Assembly: GCA_947044365.1 (NCBI GenBank)
Contig: OX345636.1
Location: forward strand, 47,904,896-47,968,895
DNA from: Petrosia ficiformis
Lineage: Eukaryota; Porifera; Demospongiae; Haplosclerida; Petrosiidae
DNA length: 64,000 nucleotides
Reading direction: 5' to 3'
The notes under the pieces are model-generated. The model searched no databases and had not been told where the DNA came from. It saw only the letters and a list, made by a program, of their open reading frames with translations. Below are positions 10,712-22,062 of the stretch, one piece after another (the stretch's first letter is position 1; each line of letters opens with the position of its first letter). A program made the position numbers and the translations under genes.

Positions 10712-11091
10712 TACCGTATAGCGGGAAATTTTCACTGGGTGTAATTTTTCACGTTTTTCACGAGCAAGTTCAAATTCGTGAAATTAAGCACCCTGCTAAT
10801 AACCACGCCTTCTAATTATCTGGCATATTTACGTGATCAGCATGTGAAGTTAAAATAGTTTCACGAGTTTGAGCAAAGTGAGCATGGCTCTTTATCGTTA
10901 CTTTGAGCCAGTTAGTAACTTACCAAATCCTAAAGGTCCATTATCACTAAGAAATACTGGCATTAAAGAGGCGAATGAAGCTGTTCGAGCTGTTGCAAAC
11001 GTGAAAATTAAAATCGTGAAATTTTATTCTGAAGTGGAATACTGTTTTTTCGTGAAATTTTGGACCCGTGAAAATTTCCCGCTATACGGTA
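10712..11091. mobile_element. MITE with TACCGTATAGCGGG ends
   Basis: A 380-bp element with long inverted ends, TACCGTATAGCGGGAAATTT at the left and its exact inverse at the right. Inside, from ATG at 10884, is an open frame of about 40 codons starting MALYRYFEPVSN that runs into the right terminal repeat. It may be the N-terminal remnant of the transposon protein in an internally deleted copy. Confidence 0.75.
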
Positions 11092-11099
11092 TACATTAC

Positions 11100-11545
11100 A
11101 TAAACTTATTAAAGACTGTCATTTTCATTTTCGAGGCAGACATATTCTAAATAACGCCCAATCAAAGTCAATTAATTTTCTGAAAATTAATAACAATGGC
11201 GCATCAGAACACTGATCACTGCGTCTGGAATTGCTTAGAGAGCGTCAGAGGTGTGCCATACGAGCTTAGTAACAACACTGCTGAATTGTATGGTGACATT
11301 ATTGACATACTGTACATGCACACCATGTACATGTATGGAGAAATGAGATATAAAAAGTGTTACAATGATTGATTTGTGGTGGTCATTTTAATTTGTTTCG
11401 TTTGACTCCCAATAGCCAACCATTTGTTGTTCTCAGGGCCAACCCTATTATGGGTAATTTACATGCACTAAAAAAATGTTCCCATACCGTAGATGTACAT
11501 TTGTGTAGTATGTACATGTATGTGCTACGTTACCTACTGTCTTAC
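11100..11545. other. non-coding stretch
   Basis: No gene seen. It contains a fragment of the CACCATACAG MITE family near 11277-11310 (TGTATGGTGACATTATTGAC) and TACATGTA words. Confidence 0.4.
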
Positions 11546-11553
11546 GTTATTAC

Positions 11554-11964
11554 TAGGGCTGGGACGAAGGTAGAAAAACAACCTTCGAAGCTTCGTTGGC
11601 AAAAATGAATGAACCTTCGAAGGTTCGCACGTGTTATTATCAATGTTGCTCTTACCTTGTTTGGCAATATAATGCCTCCAAAACTGGATTATTGCTTTAT
11701 AATAAGTACTAGTCTTGTTCCTGTCACTATTTCTGCTTGGATTTAGCATTGCTTGAAGGAAAATTTTGGCAGAAATAGCCAACAACTCAGCCTCAACTTT
11801 TCTTGAACACACCCACATTTTTAACCACACGTTTAGATTGCAAAAGTGCACATGTGCAAACATTGAAGTGGGCGTGGCAGCGAAGCTTTGAAGGGAAAAA
11901 TTTAGCTTTAAATATGCAGTAAACAAACGAAGGTTCAAATATTCGAACCTTTTTCCCAGCCCTA
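11554..11964. mobile_element. hAT-type MITE with perfect 8-bp target duplication
   Basis: A 411-bp element. Ends TAGGGCTGGGACGAAGG and CCTTTTTCCCAGCCCTA are inverted, and the flanks GTTATTAC (11546-11553 and 11965-11972) are identical. An 8-bp duplication with a TAGGGCTGGG-like end fits the hAT superfamily. Multiple CTTCGAAGGTTCG words near the ends may be subterminal binding sites. No transposase. Not seen in the second duplication block, which starts downstream of it. Confidence 0.9.
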
Positions 11965-12200
11965 GTTATTACTCCTATGTGTAGATCAGGGAATAATTTA
12001 CTTCCGGATTTTTGAATAGCAATTTTTGCTATGCATCTTTCAAACTGATTAGCAAACATAAGATTTGAATAGCATTGGAACAAAAAAAAGAGCTGGTAAT
12101 ATATGTACTATATGATAGTAATAAAAGTAATAGGAATAGTAACGATAATGATAATAATGAAAATAATATCAGTAACAACAACATTTCATAACAACAACAA

Positions 12201-13793
12201 TTAGACATCATCGTTTTCGAGTTCAGAGTGATTGCGCTTGCGAGAACCATATGGATCGGTGTTAGGCCAGCGAGGTGTGGTGAAGAACCGCTGGACAGCT
12301 GGGATGGGATTGAACTGGGACTGTGGTACACCATCAATGCTAATTCTCATGAGGTGGTCGAGAGTTTCCTCAGCAAGTCGGGATCTTCAGTCTGTCTTTA
12401 TTCGCCTCATTGTGCTAAAGCCACGTTCTACTTTAGCATTGCTGATGGGAAACACATGAAGTATTTCAATTAGATGACAAAGATTTGGGAACTTCTCTCG
12501 GTGATATGTGAGAAGGAGTGGCCAGATGTTGGAGTTCCCTTGCAAGTTTTGCACTGAATAATGCTTGAAAGCACTCCACTCTGTTGGGATGGCACCAAGT
12601 GAGACTCCGTTCTTCTCTAACAGGGTTTTGAAGTGATCTACCAACAATGATATTTCCAAATCACCAAAAGTCTCAAAAGCAGCTGTCTCCGTTGGCCACA
12701 TCTTGAAATCCAAAATACGAACTCCCTTCATGATGTCCATTGTTTCAAGGTCATCAAATCGGTCCTTGACACATTCAGACACCTTATTGACCAGGGTTGA
12801 TCGGCTGTTCCTGAAAGCCTGCTGGACAACTGGACTCACTCCATTTAACTTCACACCACGAAATGTTATGCCACTCTCACAATTTGTTGCTGCAATTAAT
12901 TTTGAGAGCTCAGTAGGTGTCTTTGGGTTGTCTTCCTTCAATTTTGCTAAAGTGGAGTGGAATGCTTTCAGCCTGGCAACAGCTAATGGTGAATCTGCTG
13001 ATGATCCTTGCAGGCAACAAGAAAGGGCAGCTAATGGGTCAAGCAAAGCATCAAAGAACAACATGTGAAGGATAAACTTATAGCTGGTCAGCTTAGTCCA
13101 ATAACCCTTGAACTTTATCTTGTCCACAGCTTTCACAGAAGACTCTTCAGAGGTCATGGCTTCTAGGTGTGCTACAATAACACTGTAACCGAGAATAAGG
13201 GCTTTGAGAGCTCGTGACTTGTGCTGTACCCATCTAGTACCAGTAGCCTTGTCAGGTTTCCTAATGCTCTCTTCCATGATATCAGCCATGCGCCTCAATT
13301 CAAGCAGTCTCTTCGGGCTTTTTTCGTATACCGTGTGTAAGTTGGAAAGCATGGTAGACACTTCATTCATGAATGCAATAGTCGAAAAAGCATCCTTAGC
13401 AGCAAGCTCCAGACGGTGATTCATGCAGTGGATAGAAACCAGCCATGGCAACTCTTGTTTCAGCAATGTTGATAGACCACGACGAACTCCCAAGTTTACT
13501 GCTGCTCCATCGACACAGATGCTAACAAGCTTCTGAGCCAAGTCCATGCCAAACTCTGCAAATGACTCCAGGAACAATGATTTTATACCAGAAGAAGTGG
13601 CATCTGGGACATCCTTCAACTGAAAGAATCGGCATTCTACTTTCCCATCGGCTCCAACAAACATTACATAAATGAGCTCCTTCTCGACAACACTACTATC
13701 AGTTGAGCCATCCATCAGCACAGCCAAGTATTGGGATTTCTGCACAATAGCAAGAACATCATCCCTCATGGACTCACCAATTAAGTCGAGCAT
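12201..13793 (-). pseudogene. hAT transposase-like (ZNF862-like) gene with one stop
   Basis: The frame from 13793 encodes 468 residues to a TGA at 12387-12389, then stays open for about 60 codons to a TAA at 12201-12203. The part before the stop shows hAT/ZNF862-type features: LMDGSTDSSVVEKE, VDGAAVNLG, HCMNHRLELAAKDA, TGTRWVQHK, and the dimerisation motif FPISNAKVERGFSTMRRIKTD. The codon at the TGA usually encodes Trp in this motif, and RSRLAEETLDHLMRI follows it in frame. The N-terminal zinc finger is missing; upstream codons run into the unrelated relic at 13811. It was probably active until recently. It lies in the putative intron before exon B, antisense to it. Confidence 0.8.
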
Positions 13794-13810
13794 TAGTTTA
13801 TAATAATTAA

Positions 13811-15153
13811 TTAACGGAACGCCATGCTAATTGAACAGTAATGTTCTCCCTGTAGAAGATTAGTGGCGATTTCAAATGGCTCAAATATAAATACGAAGCT
13901 GTTTAATATTGGTTTCTCACGTGTAGACAACATAAGCTCACTCTTCTCAACTACATTTTGTAAATCTAGCTCTAAAATCCTTCTTACCATTTTTAATTGG
14001 GAATTCCACCTGGTATCATTCTTCAAGATCACTTGATGTTCATTCGCAAGCCCTAGCCTTTCGATTGCAATTGTTGGTCGTTTAATGTGACTAACAAACT
14101 TGCATACTTTGGAAAGTATAGTTGTTAATTGTTTGGAGCTTTCTATGCCATCTTTGACTTGTAGAGTATGAGCAAAGCATTTGATTCTATCATTATCATT
14201 ATTAGCAGCGACTCGTCAAAGTCTATCGATGAATCGTCTGTTAAAGCGTCATCAGGATCCTCCTCATCCTCGTCATCATGGCTCTGAATGTCGTCAACAT
14301 CATTTAGTACTTCAAAAGTCACATTAAATGCTTTTACCATATTTGAACCGTTATCTGTCACTGCTTTGAAAACCTTTTCCTCTATACCATAATACTTGAG
14401 TACATTTTCATACACCAGGCGGATGCTCTCACCTGTATGGTGACCTTTCATCTTTTTGCAGCAAAGAAGGTAATTAAGACTTCATTTGCCACTCATCATT
14501 CACAAAATGTACTGTTATACCAAAATAACCATGCATACGACGGCTTGTCCAAAGATCTAAAGTAGCAGCACAAGACGAATTGGAAAGAAGTTGTTGGATT
14601 AAGTATGCCTTCATTTGATCAACCTTTTCAGGTATTAGTTTATACTGAAGGCACTGTCGACTAACCATTGTATACTTCACACCAAATTTCGAAACCCGTC
14701 CTTTTCAACAATATGTGCGGGTAGCAAGTCTTTGATGATCATCTTTATGATGGCTGATGTGATCATCTTTTGTCGAGGATGGTTTCTACCGCACTTATTC
14801 TGCTCACCGCTGGATTGATGAAAATCTGTTATGGAGGTCTGATTGTCAGGAATATGACGGTTGCCCACTGCTTCAGCACCCTTTTTCTTTTTTATGTTGC
14901 TAGATAAAGTAACACAATTTTCAGGTCAATCAGTATTATGAAAATTTAACTACTACTAACTTACCTTTAGATAGCTTACAAAATTGGATGTTATACCAAT
15001 CAGCCCTTTAATCTCTTTCTTACAGAGCTTGCATTTTCCCTTGACCTTGTTTTCATTTCTTGTGAAGTTCTCATAGAATTCAAACACATGTTGTTTTGTA
15101 ACTGCCTGCATGGAGACTATGGAGTTTCCTTCTTCAGTGGTAGTTTCAGCCAT
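13811..15153 (-). pseudogene. BED-finger hAT transposase relic, copy 1
   Basis: Broken gene read from 15153 leftwards. A first exon starts MAETTTEEGNSIV, carries half a BED-type finger (CKLCKKEIKG, then TSNFVSYLK) and ends at a GTAAGT donor. Then come pieces with IPDNQTSITDFH, LDLWTSRRMHGYFGITVHF, KAVTDNGSNMVKAFN and NDTRWNSQLKMVRRILELDL. Frames break near 14678 and around 14140, and the C-terminal dimerisation region is absent where the ZNF862-like relic begins. The same frame break near 14678 is in copy 2 (41572), so it was dead before the duplication. The acidic run SHDDEDEEDPDDALTDDSS is part of it. Confidence 0.75.
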
Positions 15154-15650
15154 ATTTAGGATTATACACAACTGAACTAAAGCAAGTCAATGCAGCTGCT
15201 GATACTCAAGTCCAATAGTTACCAAGAGTGTGCAAACAGTGCAATACATGAGATAAATCTATATCAGGTGCAAATTATTTTTACAGCATTAGCACATGCT
15301 TTAACACTTTAACATTGCGCAATTGGATGGGATGTGCAACTGTGCTCAGTTTAATTAATTAAATTACTGAAAAATCGGATAATGTTTGGTTGATTGAAAT
15401 TAGATTAGAATTAGATTGTTAAAATATCTCAAATTGAAATTAGAATTAGGTTAAATCAGCTAATGATTGCTAATTATAAAGGATTGAAATTAGAATTACA
15501 ACAACCCTGCACGTGCCTAACGTCTGCGGTTTATTTCGTTTCTTTAGAGTTTCTGTTAGGTCTGTCTTTGTCGTCGTTTATTTCTTTGCTTCTGCATCTA
15601 CTTTCTATCTTCGCTCTAAAGTTCTTTTCAGAACTACTCAGTGTTTTGCA

Positions 15651-16197
15651 ATGGTGTTTAACCTTTATGTCAAGCAGCGGATTCTCTTCTACCACAGTAA
15701 AGATGTTAGAGCGCCTATTATTGCCAAGAAACTTCAAGAAGAAAGAATCAAGGCTAGCAGATGAGGAATAAATAAATTTATAACTCTTTACAGTTCATTT
15801 GTAGACGACCTGGCTCTGGAAGGCCGTCAAAAATAATGGCAGAAATCAGAAATATCGTTGACATACAGATGGTAGCCAACGAAGAAACAACGGCAGTCCA
15901 GCCACGTACTCGTCTTGCTAAGAATGGGTACCATATCTCATTGGCTACAATTATTTTAAGATGCCATTCTTCGTTAGGTTGGACATTCACCTCCCGAATC
16001 CCCTGACTGTAAACCCCATTGAAAATTTTTGGCATGAGTTGAAGGGATGTCAAAACAAAATACCAGTTGGAACTCATCAATGGAATTGAGCAGTTTTGGA
16101 ATACGGTAGATGTGAAAAAATGTTGCAAATATATCAACTACCTCCATAAAGTTATACCTAAAGTGATTGAATTTAATGGAGAGGCAACAGGGTATTA
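15651..16197 (+). pseudogene. Tc1/mariner-like transposase, internally deleted, copy 1
   Basis: The N-terminal half has a helix-turn-helix (RILFYHSKDVRAPIIAKK), the AT-hook-like RRPGSGRPSKI after a frame break, and a second DNA-binding part ending at SSLGWTFTSR. It then jumps to NPIENFWHELK, which in this family carries the last catalytic acidic residue region, and ends at about 16195 in HKVIPKVIEFNGEATGY. The catalytic centre between these is missing and there are further frame breaks, so it cannot encode a transposase. Copy 2 has the same deletion. The minus-strand open frame here is a shadow. Confidence 0.75.
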
Positions 16198-16436
16198 ATG
16201 ATTTTTGTTTATTTCATCTGTAATGATAAATATGCCCATATAAAAATGCTATATATACATGTAGCATACGAAAGTGTAATATCTGAGGTGTAAAAAAATA
16301 ATTATTGCATACATGTACAACAGAGTAATTTAGAATTGCTCAATATAGGGTATCTTAAGCATTACGTGTGTTCAATCGGTCATAAGAATTTTTTATCATC
16401 ATGATTATAGTAATAATATATCATATATTGAATAAA

Positions 16437-17215
16437 TAATAATAATCTGGTACTCTGCTTCTTTCCTTGACGAAGTCCCTTGCACCTTGATTGATGCTTT
16501 CAATGCATCTGCTCCAAGGAGGCTCAAATTCTGTTGGCATGTAATCAGGAAATTGCTTGAATAATAATTCTTTCAACTGCCCAAGTTCCACTACTGGTAG
16601 AGCAGGCAAATCCCTCCATCCTGCAACAGTGCATAATTTCATTACTTTTACTTCAAAGGAAGATTCACGGGATAGTTTAACTGCTAATGTACCTACATGT
16701 ATTTTGCTTTTCAACCGAGCGAACAATTTTAGAGTGTGTTCAGAAGGAATCAATTTTTTGTTTTTCAATCAGCAAAGGCGGACGACTTGTACTGGTTTGT
16801 TGAAAAGCAGTAGGAGGTACATGTATATATGAAGTTATTTGAGTTGGTGGCATTCCTACAAAGGACAGAGGAGTTACTTGACTGTGCATCATGGCAGCTG
16901 GTGTAAAATTAGGTAAATCTATCTGCATTAAAGGTCTGCTAGAAGTTGCACTAAGCACACTATAGGAATAAGCGACTAGAATTTACATTTGAACTATGAG
17001 AATTAAAACACTTCATTAGAACAACAATTATGAGGAAGAGGAGAGGGAAGTTGAATGGTTGGATAATAGTTATTGCCATATTCAACTTCCTCTGTTGGAA
17101 ATATAATTATTGTGGCCATCGCTATTTTCTATTCTCTCTATTGATTTCAACTGTTGTAACTTTGTACAGTGTCTTGTAGTTCCACAACTGTTACCTCAAA
17201 AAGCAAAGAGTCTAT
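16437..17215 (-). pseudogene. BEN-domain-like gene relic, copy 1
   Basis: Read leftwards: a leucine-rich coiled coil (VVELQDTVQ; truncated here, fuller in copy 2), a Pro/Thr-rich stretch (SRPLMQIDLPNFTPAAMM), then a domain with TLAVKLSRESSF, GWRDLPALPVVEL, LKELLFKQFPDYMP and SRCIESINQ that resembles BEN domains. In this copy a one-base change in a T-run near 16755 breaks the frame between the Pro-rich and BEN-like parts. In copy 2 that join is open but a Trp codon has become a stop. Origin (mobile element or host gene) is uncertain. Confidence 0.5.
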
Positions 17216-17565
17216 ATATAGCAGGAAAATGAGAATTTTGGGTTTGATCTACACCAGGAGCCCTTCTTATGGGCTCCTGTCTACACATCACCTGATTGGG
17301 ATACCACAGAACTGTCACCTGCACCAATTGATACATCAAAGTCAAATGACTGAGCATTATCATTATCTTATACTGTGGTTTCATTGAATAAGTGATTTTG
17401 TTCTGTGGTTTCATGCTCTAACAAATGGAAGTAAAAGTCCTCACTAATTCAGCCAGAAATAATTATGAAGACGTACCATTTCCTTTCTCTCCACAATCTT
17501 TCCCATCATTTGATGGTTTGAAAATAATTATATATAATAATAATTATTATAAGTATATTCTAAAA

Positions 17566-18165
17566 TCAATCACAAATAATAATTAAATAGGCAATTTTAC
17601 TCCAGCAAGCTGTTCTCTTTGGTAGAAGCATACAAGTCTGGTATGACTGACTCAGAAAATGAACACGGTTTGGAAGCTCATACCAGCCGTCTAATATCTT
17701 TATCATTGATCGAAAGCCCTCTTTCTCCACTGTGTAGATTGGCAGTCCATTTTTGCATATATGATATGCCATTCATTTTTTACTTTGATGGCTGTAAGGT
17801 TGGCTTTGGGTGAAAGATGTTGATATAGTAGGTTGATTGCTTGACCTTGCTGTGTTGGAAGTCAATGGCTGCTTCGGTTGCTTTAGCTGGGAGTGTGCAG
17901 CTTTCTTCAGGTATGCCTTAAGATTAGAAGTATTACCATTACTTGCCATCACTCCCCTGCGACAAATCCTACAAAACACTTGTCCATCGTCAATAGGCTT
18001 CAGGCTGAAGTAGTTCCACACTTCACTCAAGGTCTCAGTACTAGTTCGTCTTCTCCATCGAAAGTCTCTTGTAAATCCATCACATTCATCGAATCACTTT
18101 GGTCTCTCTACACACAGATCAGCTTTATAGCAAACAAAAGAGTCAAAATCGAGTGTACGTTTTAA
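17566..18165 (-). pseudogene. BED-finger hAT relic (N-terminal part), copy 1
   Basis: A BED-type finger (VFCRICRRGVMASNGNTSNL) followed by a Ser/Thr/Gln-rich linker, then, in another frame, the hAT N-terminal region ICKNGLPIYTVEKEGFRSMI. The histidine end of the finger is damaged here but better kept in copy 2 (AYLKNNH). An end-like sequence TACAGCCCTAGTTATC at 18343-18358 may mark the element border. Confidence 0.65.
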
Positions 18166-18741
18166 TTTACACGTGTAACGTGTTGATACAATACCGTAAT
18201 ACCGAAGCCACAGAGTGAAATATAAATACAGAAATTCAATATTATTATTTTCTCTATATTGTAAAAGAATTATATTTATTGTACCGTTTTGAAATCGATA
18301 CTGCAGTAACAACTAATACTGGTATACATGTACATGTACCTTACAGCCCTAGTTATCGAAGTACATTTGCCAACAATCCATCTGCTTGTTTGAACAGGTG
18401 CCTTTGAGCCATCTTCAGTCATGGCCAGACACACCACAATAATCAACAGCATGTGGCAATAAAGATGTTATGAGCATGTGCAATTATAATTATAACTAGT
18501 CTGTCTAGTCAGCACACAAGAACTGTTGTCAATAGCTCCAGGTTTAACCGACTAGTCAACTAGTTGTTTACACTCTAGTACATACACATGTAATAGAACA
18601 ACACACTTGAGCTGTTGACTAGTAGGAAGAAATCAGCTTGTATATATGTTGTGTATATATACAGTATGTACGAACTGGCACACATGTAGCTCTTTATCTG
18701 AAATACACTGTAAACAGATATATATCTACATGAACAGTATA

Positions 18742-18937
18742 TGTCAATAAAAAGTCACCATACAGTACAGAATTTACTCGGTAGTTTCATTTCCACACTA
18801 CAGTAGTTCAACAGTAGTTTTGATGGTAATTGGTGTACTTGTCAATTGAACAACACAGTAGTGATATAGTAATTACTATACTATACTGACAGTAGAACTA
18901 ATTAATTACTATTACTGTATGGTGACATTTATTGACA
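18742..18937. mobile_element. MITE, AAGTCACCATACAGTA family
   Basis: Ends TGTCAATAAAAAGTCACCAT and GGTGACATTTATTGACA are inverted repeats. The same insertion is in the duplicate block at 48022-48222, so it predates the duplication. Confidence 0.75.
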
Positions 18938-19207
18938 AATACTGTACATGTATGAGCAAGAATAATAGTTAAAAAATCATTAATTTTGCAAGTGCCAAAA
19001 TTTCATAAACTTTCATAATCATGTAACCATGTTTACAAAAATCAACTGTTAGAGGAAGCAAATTTTGATCAATCTTTGCTATTCTGTCATTTTTATTACA
19101 AGCAAATGAAATTTGGTATCCAATAAGAATAATCATTAGGCATCTTAGATACTAAATTTCAGCTAAATAGTGAATATGATCCTAAACTGCCTCCTCCAAA
19201 TTGGTCG

Positions 19208-19531
19208 ATAAAAATGAAAGAAGATATAGCTATGTCGAAAGTCGAAATCCAATACTATGCAAACAAGATCATGACAGTACTGGTACAAGAGGTTAACATA
19301 CAATGTATGACCCAAAATTAAACAAACCACTTTTATACAACCCTACATACATGTACGTGTACATGTAAGTACGGCTCTTTGTCTTTTACTTTATAGCAGT
19401 GTACGTACTTATGTACATGTAGGGTTATATGAAAGTGGATTTTATTTTAGGTTCTTCATGTATGTTAACCTCCTGACCTTGTTTGCATACTTTTGGGGTT
19501 TCGACATCCCTACATCTTCTTTCATTTTTAT
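19208..19531. mobile_element. foldback MITE just upstream of GTPase exon B
   Basis: Long imperfect inverted repeats: AAAATGAAAGAAGATATAGC at the left mirrors CTACATCTTCTTTCATTTTT at the right, and inside AAACAAACCACTTTTATACA mirrors TTATATGAAAGTGGATTTTA. It ends about 65 bp before the acceptor of exon B. Copies lie at 48494-48812 (same place before exon C) and at about 63570-63770. Confidence 0.75.
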
Positions 19532-19598
19532 TGAAAATGATTTATTATTATTAGCAGATTTAGTGTTTTTATAAGTTTATATTTCTGTTTCATTTCAG

Positions 19599-22062
19599 GA
19601 TATGCAGAGTTGCTGGAAAATGCCAAAGCTGAGGGCCACATCACATTAAAGTGGTCTAATCTTGTTGTATTTGGTGGTTCTGAAAGTGGTAAAACTGCCC
19701 TGTTGAATCTACTCTTAAACAAAGAACCAGTCAGAGGATGTTATGTTATACCTCAAGTTAAGGTACCTCCAAAAGTCTATTTAGAGCACGAAGATCCAGG
19801 ATATGATTCTGATGGTATTTCTACTTCAGCTGAATCTTCTGACTCAGATGATAGCCTGCCTGAATACGAAAAGAGAGTAGTCGAACTCGAAACCCATTAT
19901 ATACTAGTTGACGAAAGCTGCAATTGGAAACCTGCTGATATTAGAACTGTTAAAACGAAATTTGCACAAGCTCTAAAATCACGTGTTGAGCGCAGTAGTA
20001 GTCTTGAAGAGTCACGTGACCTTAACCCATTGAACAACCCAGTAACAGGTAAATTCCCGGGTCAGCTCGGTTTGAAGACAACACCTCTGCATCAGGCTAT
20101 GAAACCTAAAACTCGTAAACCTCAGACGTCTCTCGTTATCGAAGAGTTACATGATTTGCTTCCAAAACATGAAGCATCTGATGAGCTGTATAAAGTTCAC
20201 TGGATCTATACCAGCAATTCAGCAGGTCAAGCCCCTTTCCTTGATCTAGCCACAGAAATGTTGCGTTACAATTCCACGAATATAATCGTCGTTAATCTTA
20301 ATGAAAAACTTATGGACAATCCTAATTGCTTTTATTCTTATGAAGGAATGAAGATAGGCAAAACGAAGAGGCCATTACACACTCTACAACAAGTAAAGGG
20401 CCTTTTTCGCTGTAAATATTCGATTAAACCACCTCCACTCAAAGGAGTAAAGGTTATTGAGCGATGTGGAAAGCCAAATTTTGTAGTAGCTGGTAGTCGT
20501 TATGACAAGTATAAAGAGCTTCAGGAGAAAAACGAGCTTGAAGAGACTCTTGAAAAGAAAAATGAATACCTTAATAGAGAGCTTGCGGAATATGAAGATG
20601 TTAGGTTTGATTATAACAAAGATAAGCATGAAGTGATTTTTCCAGTAAATATGCTTGGTAGAACCAGTGAAGAACATGAAATTGCTGAACGAATTCGTAA
20701 GATAGTATCCCAATCCTATGTCCAGTATGAAATTCCCATTCGTTGGTTTCTCTTTCAATTAGAGCTGAAGTTGAAGGTATCAGATCGTGGTTACATGAGT
20801 ATTAATGAGTGTTATCAGATCGGAGAGACTATTGACATGACAAAAGATGAAGTAGAGGCCGCATTATGTTACTTCCACGATATGTCCATTTATCTATATT
20901 TCCATTCAATCCTTCCATCAATTGTATTTATTAACCCACAAGCTCTCTTTGACAAACTGTCTCATGTAATTGGTATTGGAAGTAACACGTATCCTGTATC
21001 TGTAGCTGATGTTAACGATCTCACGTTTACCGGAATCTTTAGATACGATTTCTTTGATATTGTGGCATTCAGAGACATGTATGATGAAGTATTCAGTTGC
21101 GATGACTTCCTCAAGTTGATGAAAGGGTTAGAAGTTGTTTACGATCTCCTAGATGGTACTGGCTATTATCTTCCTTGTGCCCAGTTAGTACTCGACGAGC
21201 CTTTGGATATAAATGTTAACGACTCAGAAGTTGAACCTCTTATTCTGGTTTTGGGTGAAGGACGACTTCCTCGCTCCTTTTTTCCAACCTTAGTGACATA
21301 TCTGCTAGGACCAGATTGTCCAACACGTCTTAACCTACCTACATATGTTTACCTGTATCGTAATAAAATCACTTTTCAATGTTCTACGATAGCAGGTATT
21401 ATGACTATTGTTGATGGGGTGAACTGGATAGCTGTTCGCTACTGTGGACCACATGTGTTTAGCTGTTACGCTCGTTATGTTGTGCTTTGTGGTTTGGAAT
21501 GGATGCTGGGTAAATTCTCGTGGTGCAGTGGTTTAGTTTCTCCAAAGGAATTGTTTATATGCAGAATGGCTAACTGCTCCAACTCTTCACTCCACTTCTG
21601 TCGTTTATCAGAAGATCGGAAGACACTTATTTGTATGACTTCTAATGCCTGTAGTGAAAGCAATATGAAACTTCACGTTTCTTGGTTTGATGAAAAAGGT
21701 ACGTATGAAACTAAACTTAATAGAAATTAGTCTTGAAACGAATATACATGTATGTGTGATTATTCATTCATTACTTTGGTATTGGAATGCAGTGGTGTGG
21801 AAATAGTGATCCAATTGCTGGACATTTGGCCTATTTTCAGTACCCTTGTCCTGATTCCCATATACTGTGCATTCACTAGATTTATTGGAAAATGTCCTGT
21901 ATGACTGGCTTTTTCCACACCAATGTAGTTTTTGGTATTTGTTAAGTGTAGAAACCAAACGTGAGATTCTTAGGTGTATAAAATAACAGTGAGTCATTTT
22001 TTGTTTCAGTTTTCAGCTTCAAGATTATACAACAGACAATAGCAGCAGTGAGGCATTTATAG
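19599..22062 (+). CDS. Roc-COR-like P-loop GTPase, exon B and terminal exon
   Basis: Large exon 19599-21698 (700 codons, phase 1 at both ends), from GTTTCATTTCAG to a GTACGT donor. A predicted last exon at 22010-22062, after TTTTTTGTTTCAG, begins VFSFKIIQQT in the same phase and stops at TAG 22060-22062. Motifs: Walker A GGSESGKT about 20 residues in; an acidic insert with DPGYDSDGISTSAESSDSDDS; NSAGQ as G3 (Asn where A has Asp, a likely weakening for hydrolysis or Mg binding); degenerate GSRYDKYKE; a COR-like helical region; and a Cys-rich C-terminus. The N-terminal exons probably include 10125-10148 and perhaps 6339-6596. It converges on gene D. About 440 bp of the middle is almost identical to A and less like C, suggesting gene conversion. 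Confidence 0.82.
21794..21921. mobile_element. MITE, GGTGTGGAAA family, in the last intron of B
   Basis: Ends GGTGTGGAAA and TTTCCACACC are inverted. It sits between the large exon and the predicted terminal exon of B. The copy after exon C is at about 51074-51200. Confidence 0.65.

Noticed and set aside
15531..16137. Minus-strand open frames over the Tc1-like relic (also 43016-43637)
   Set aside because: The plus strand carries recognisable transposase motifs; these frames are complementary shadows.
17249..17281. Hairpin CAGGAGCCC/GGGCTCCTG as a terminator
   Set aside because: A good stem-loop, but in animal DNA and inside a relic; no reason to assign a terminator role.
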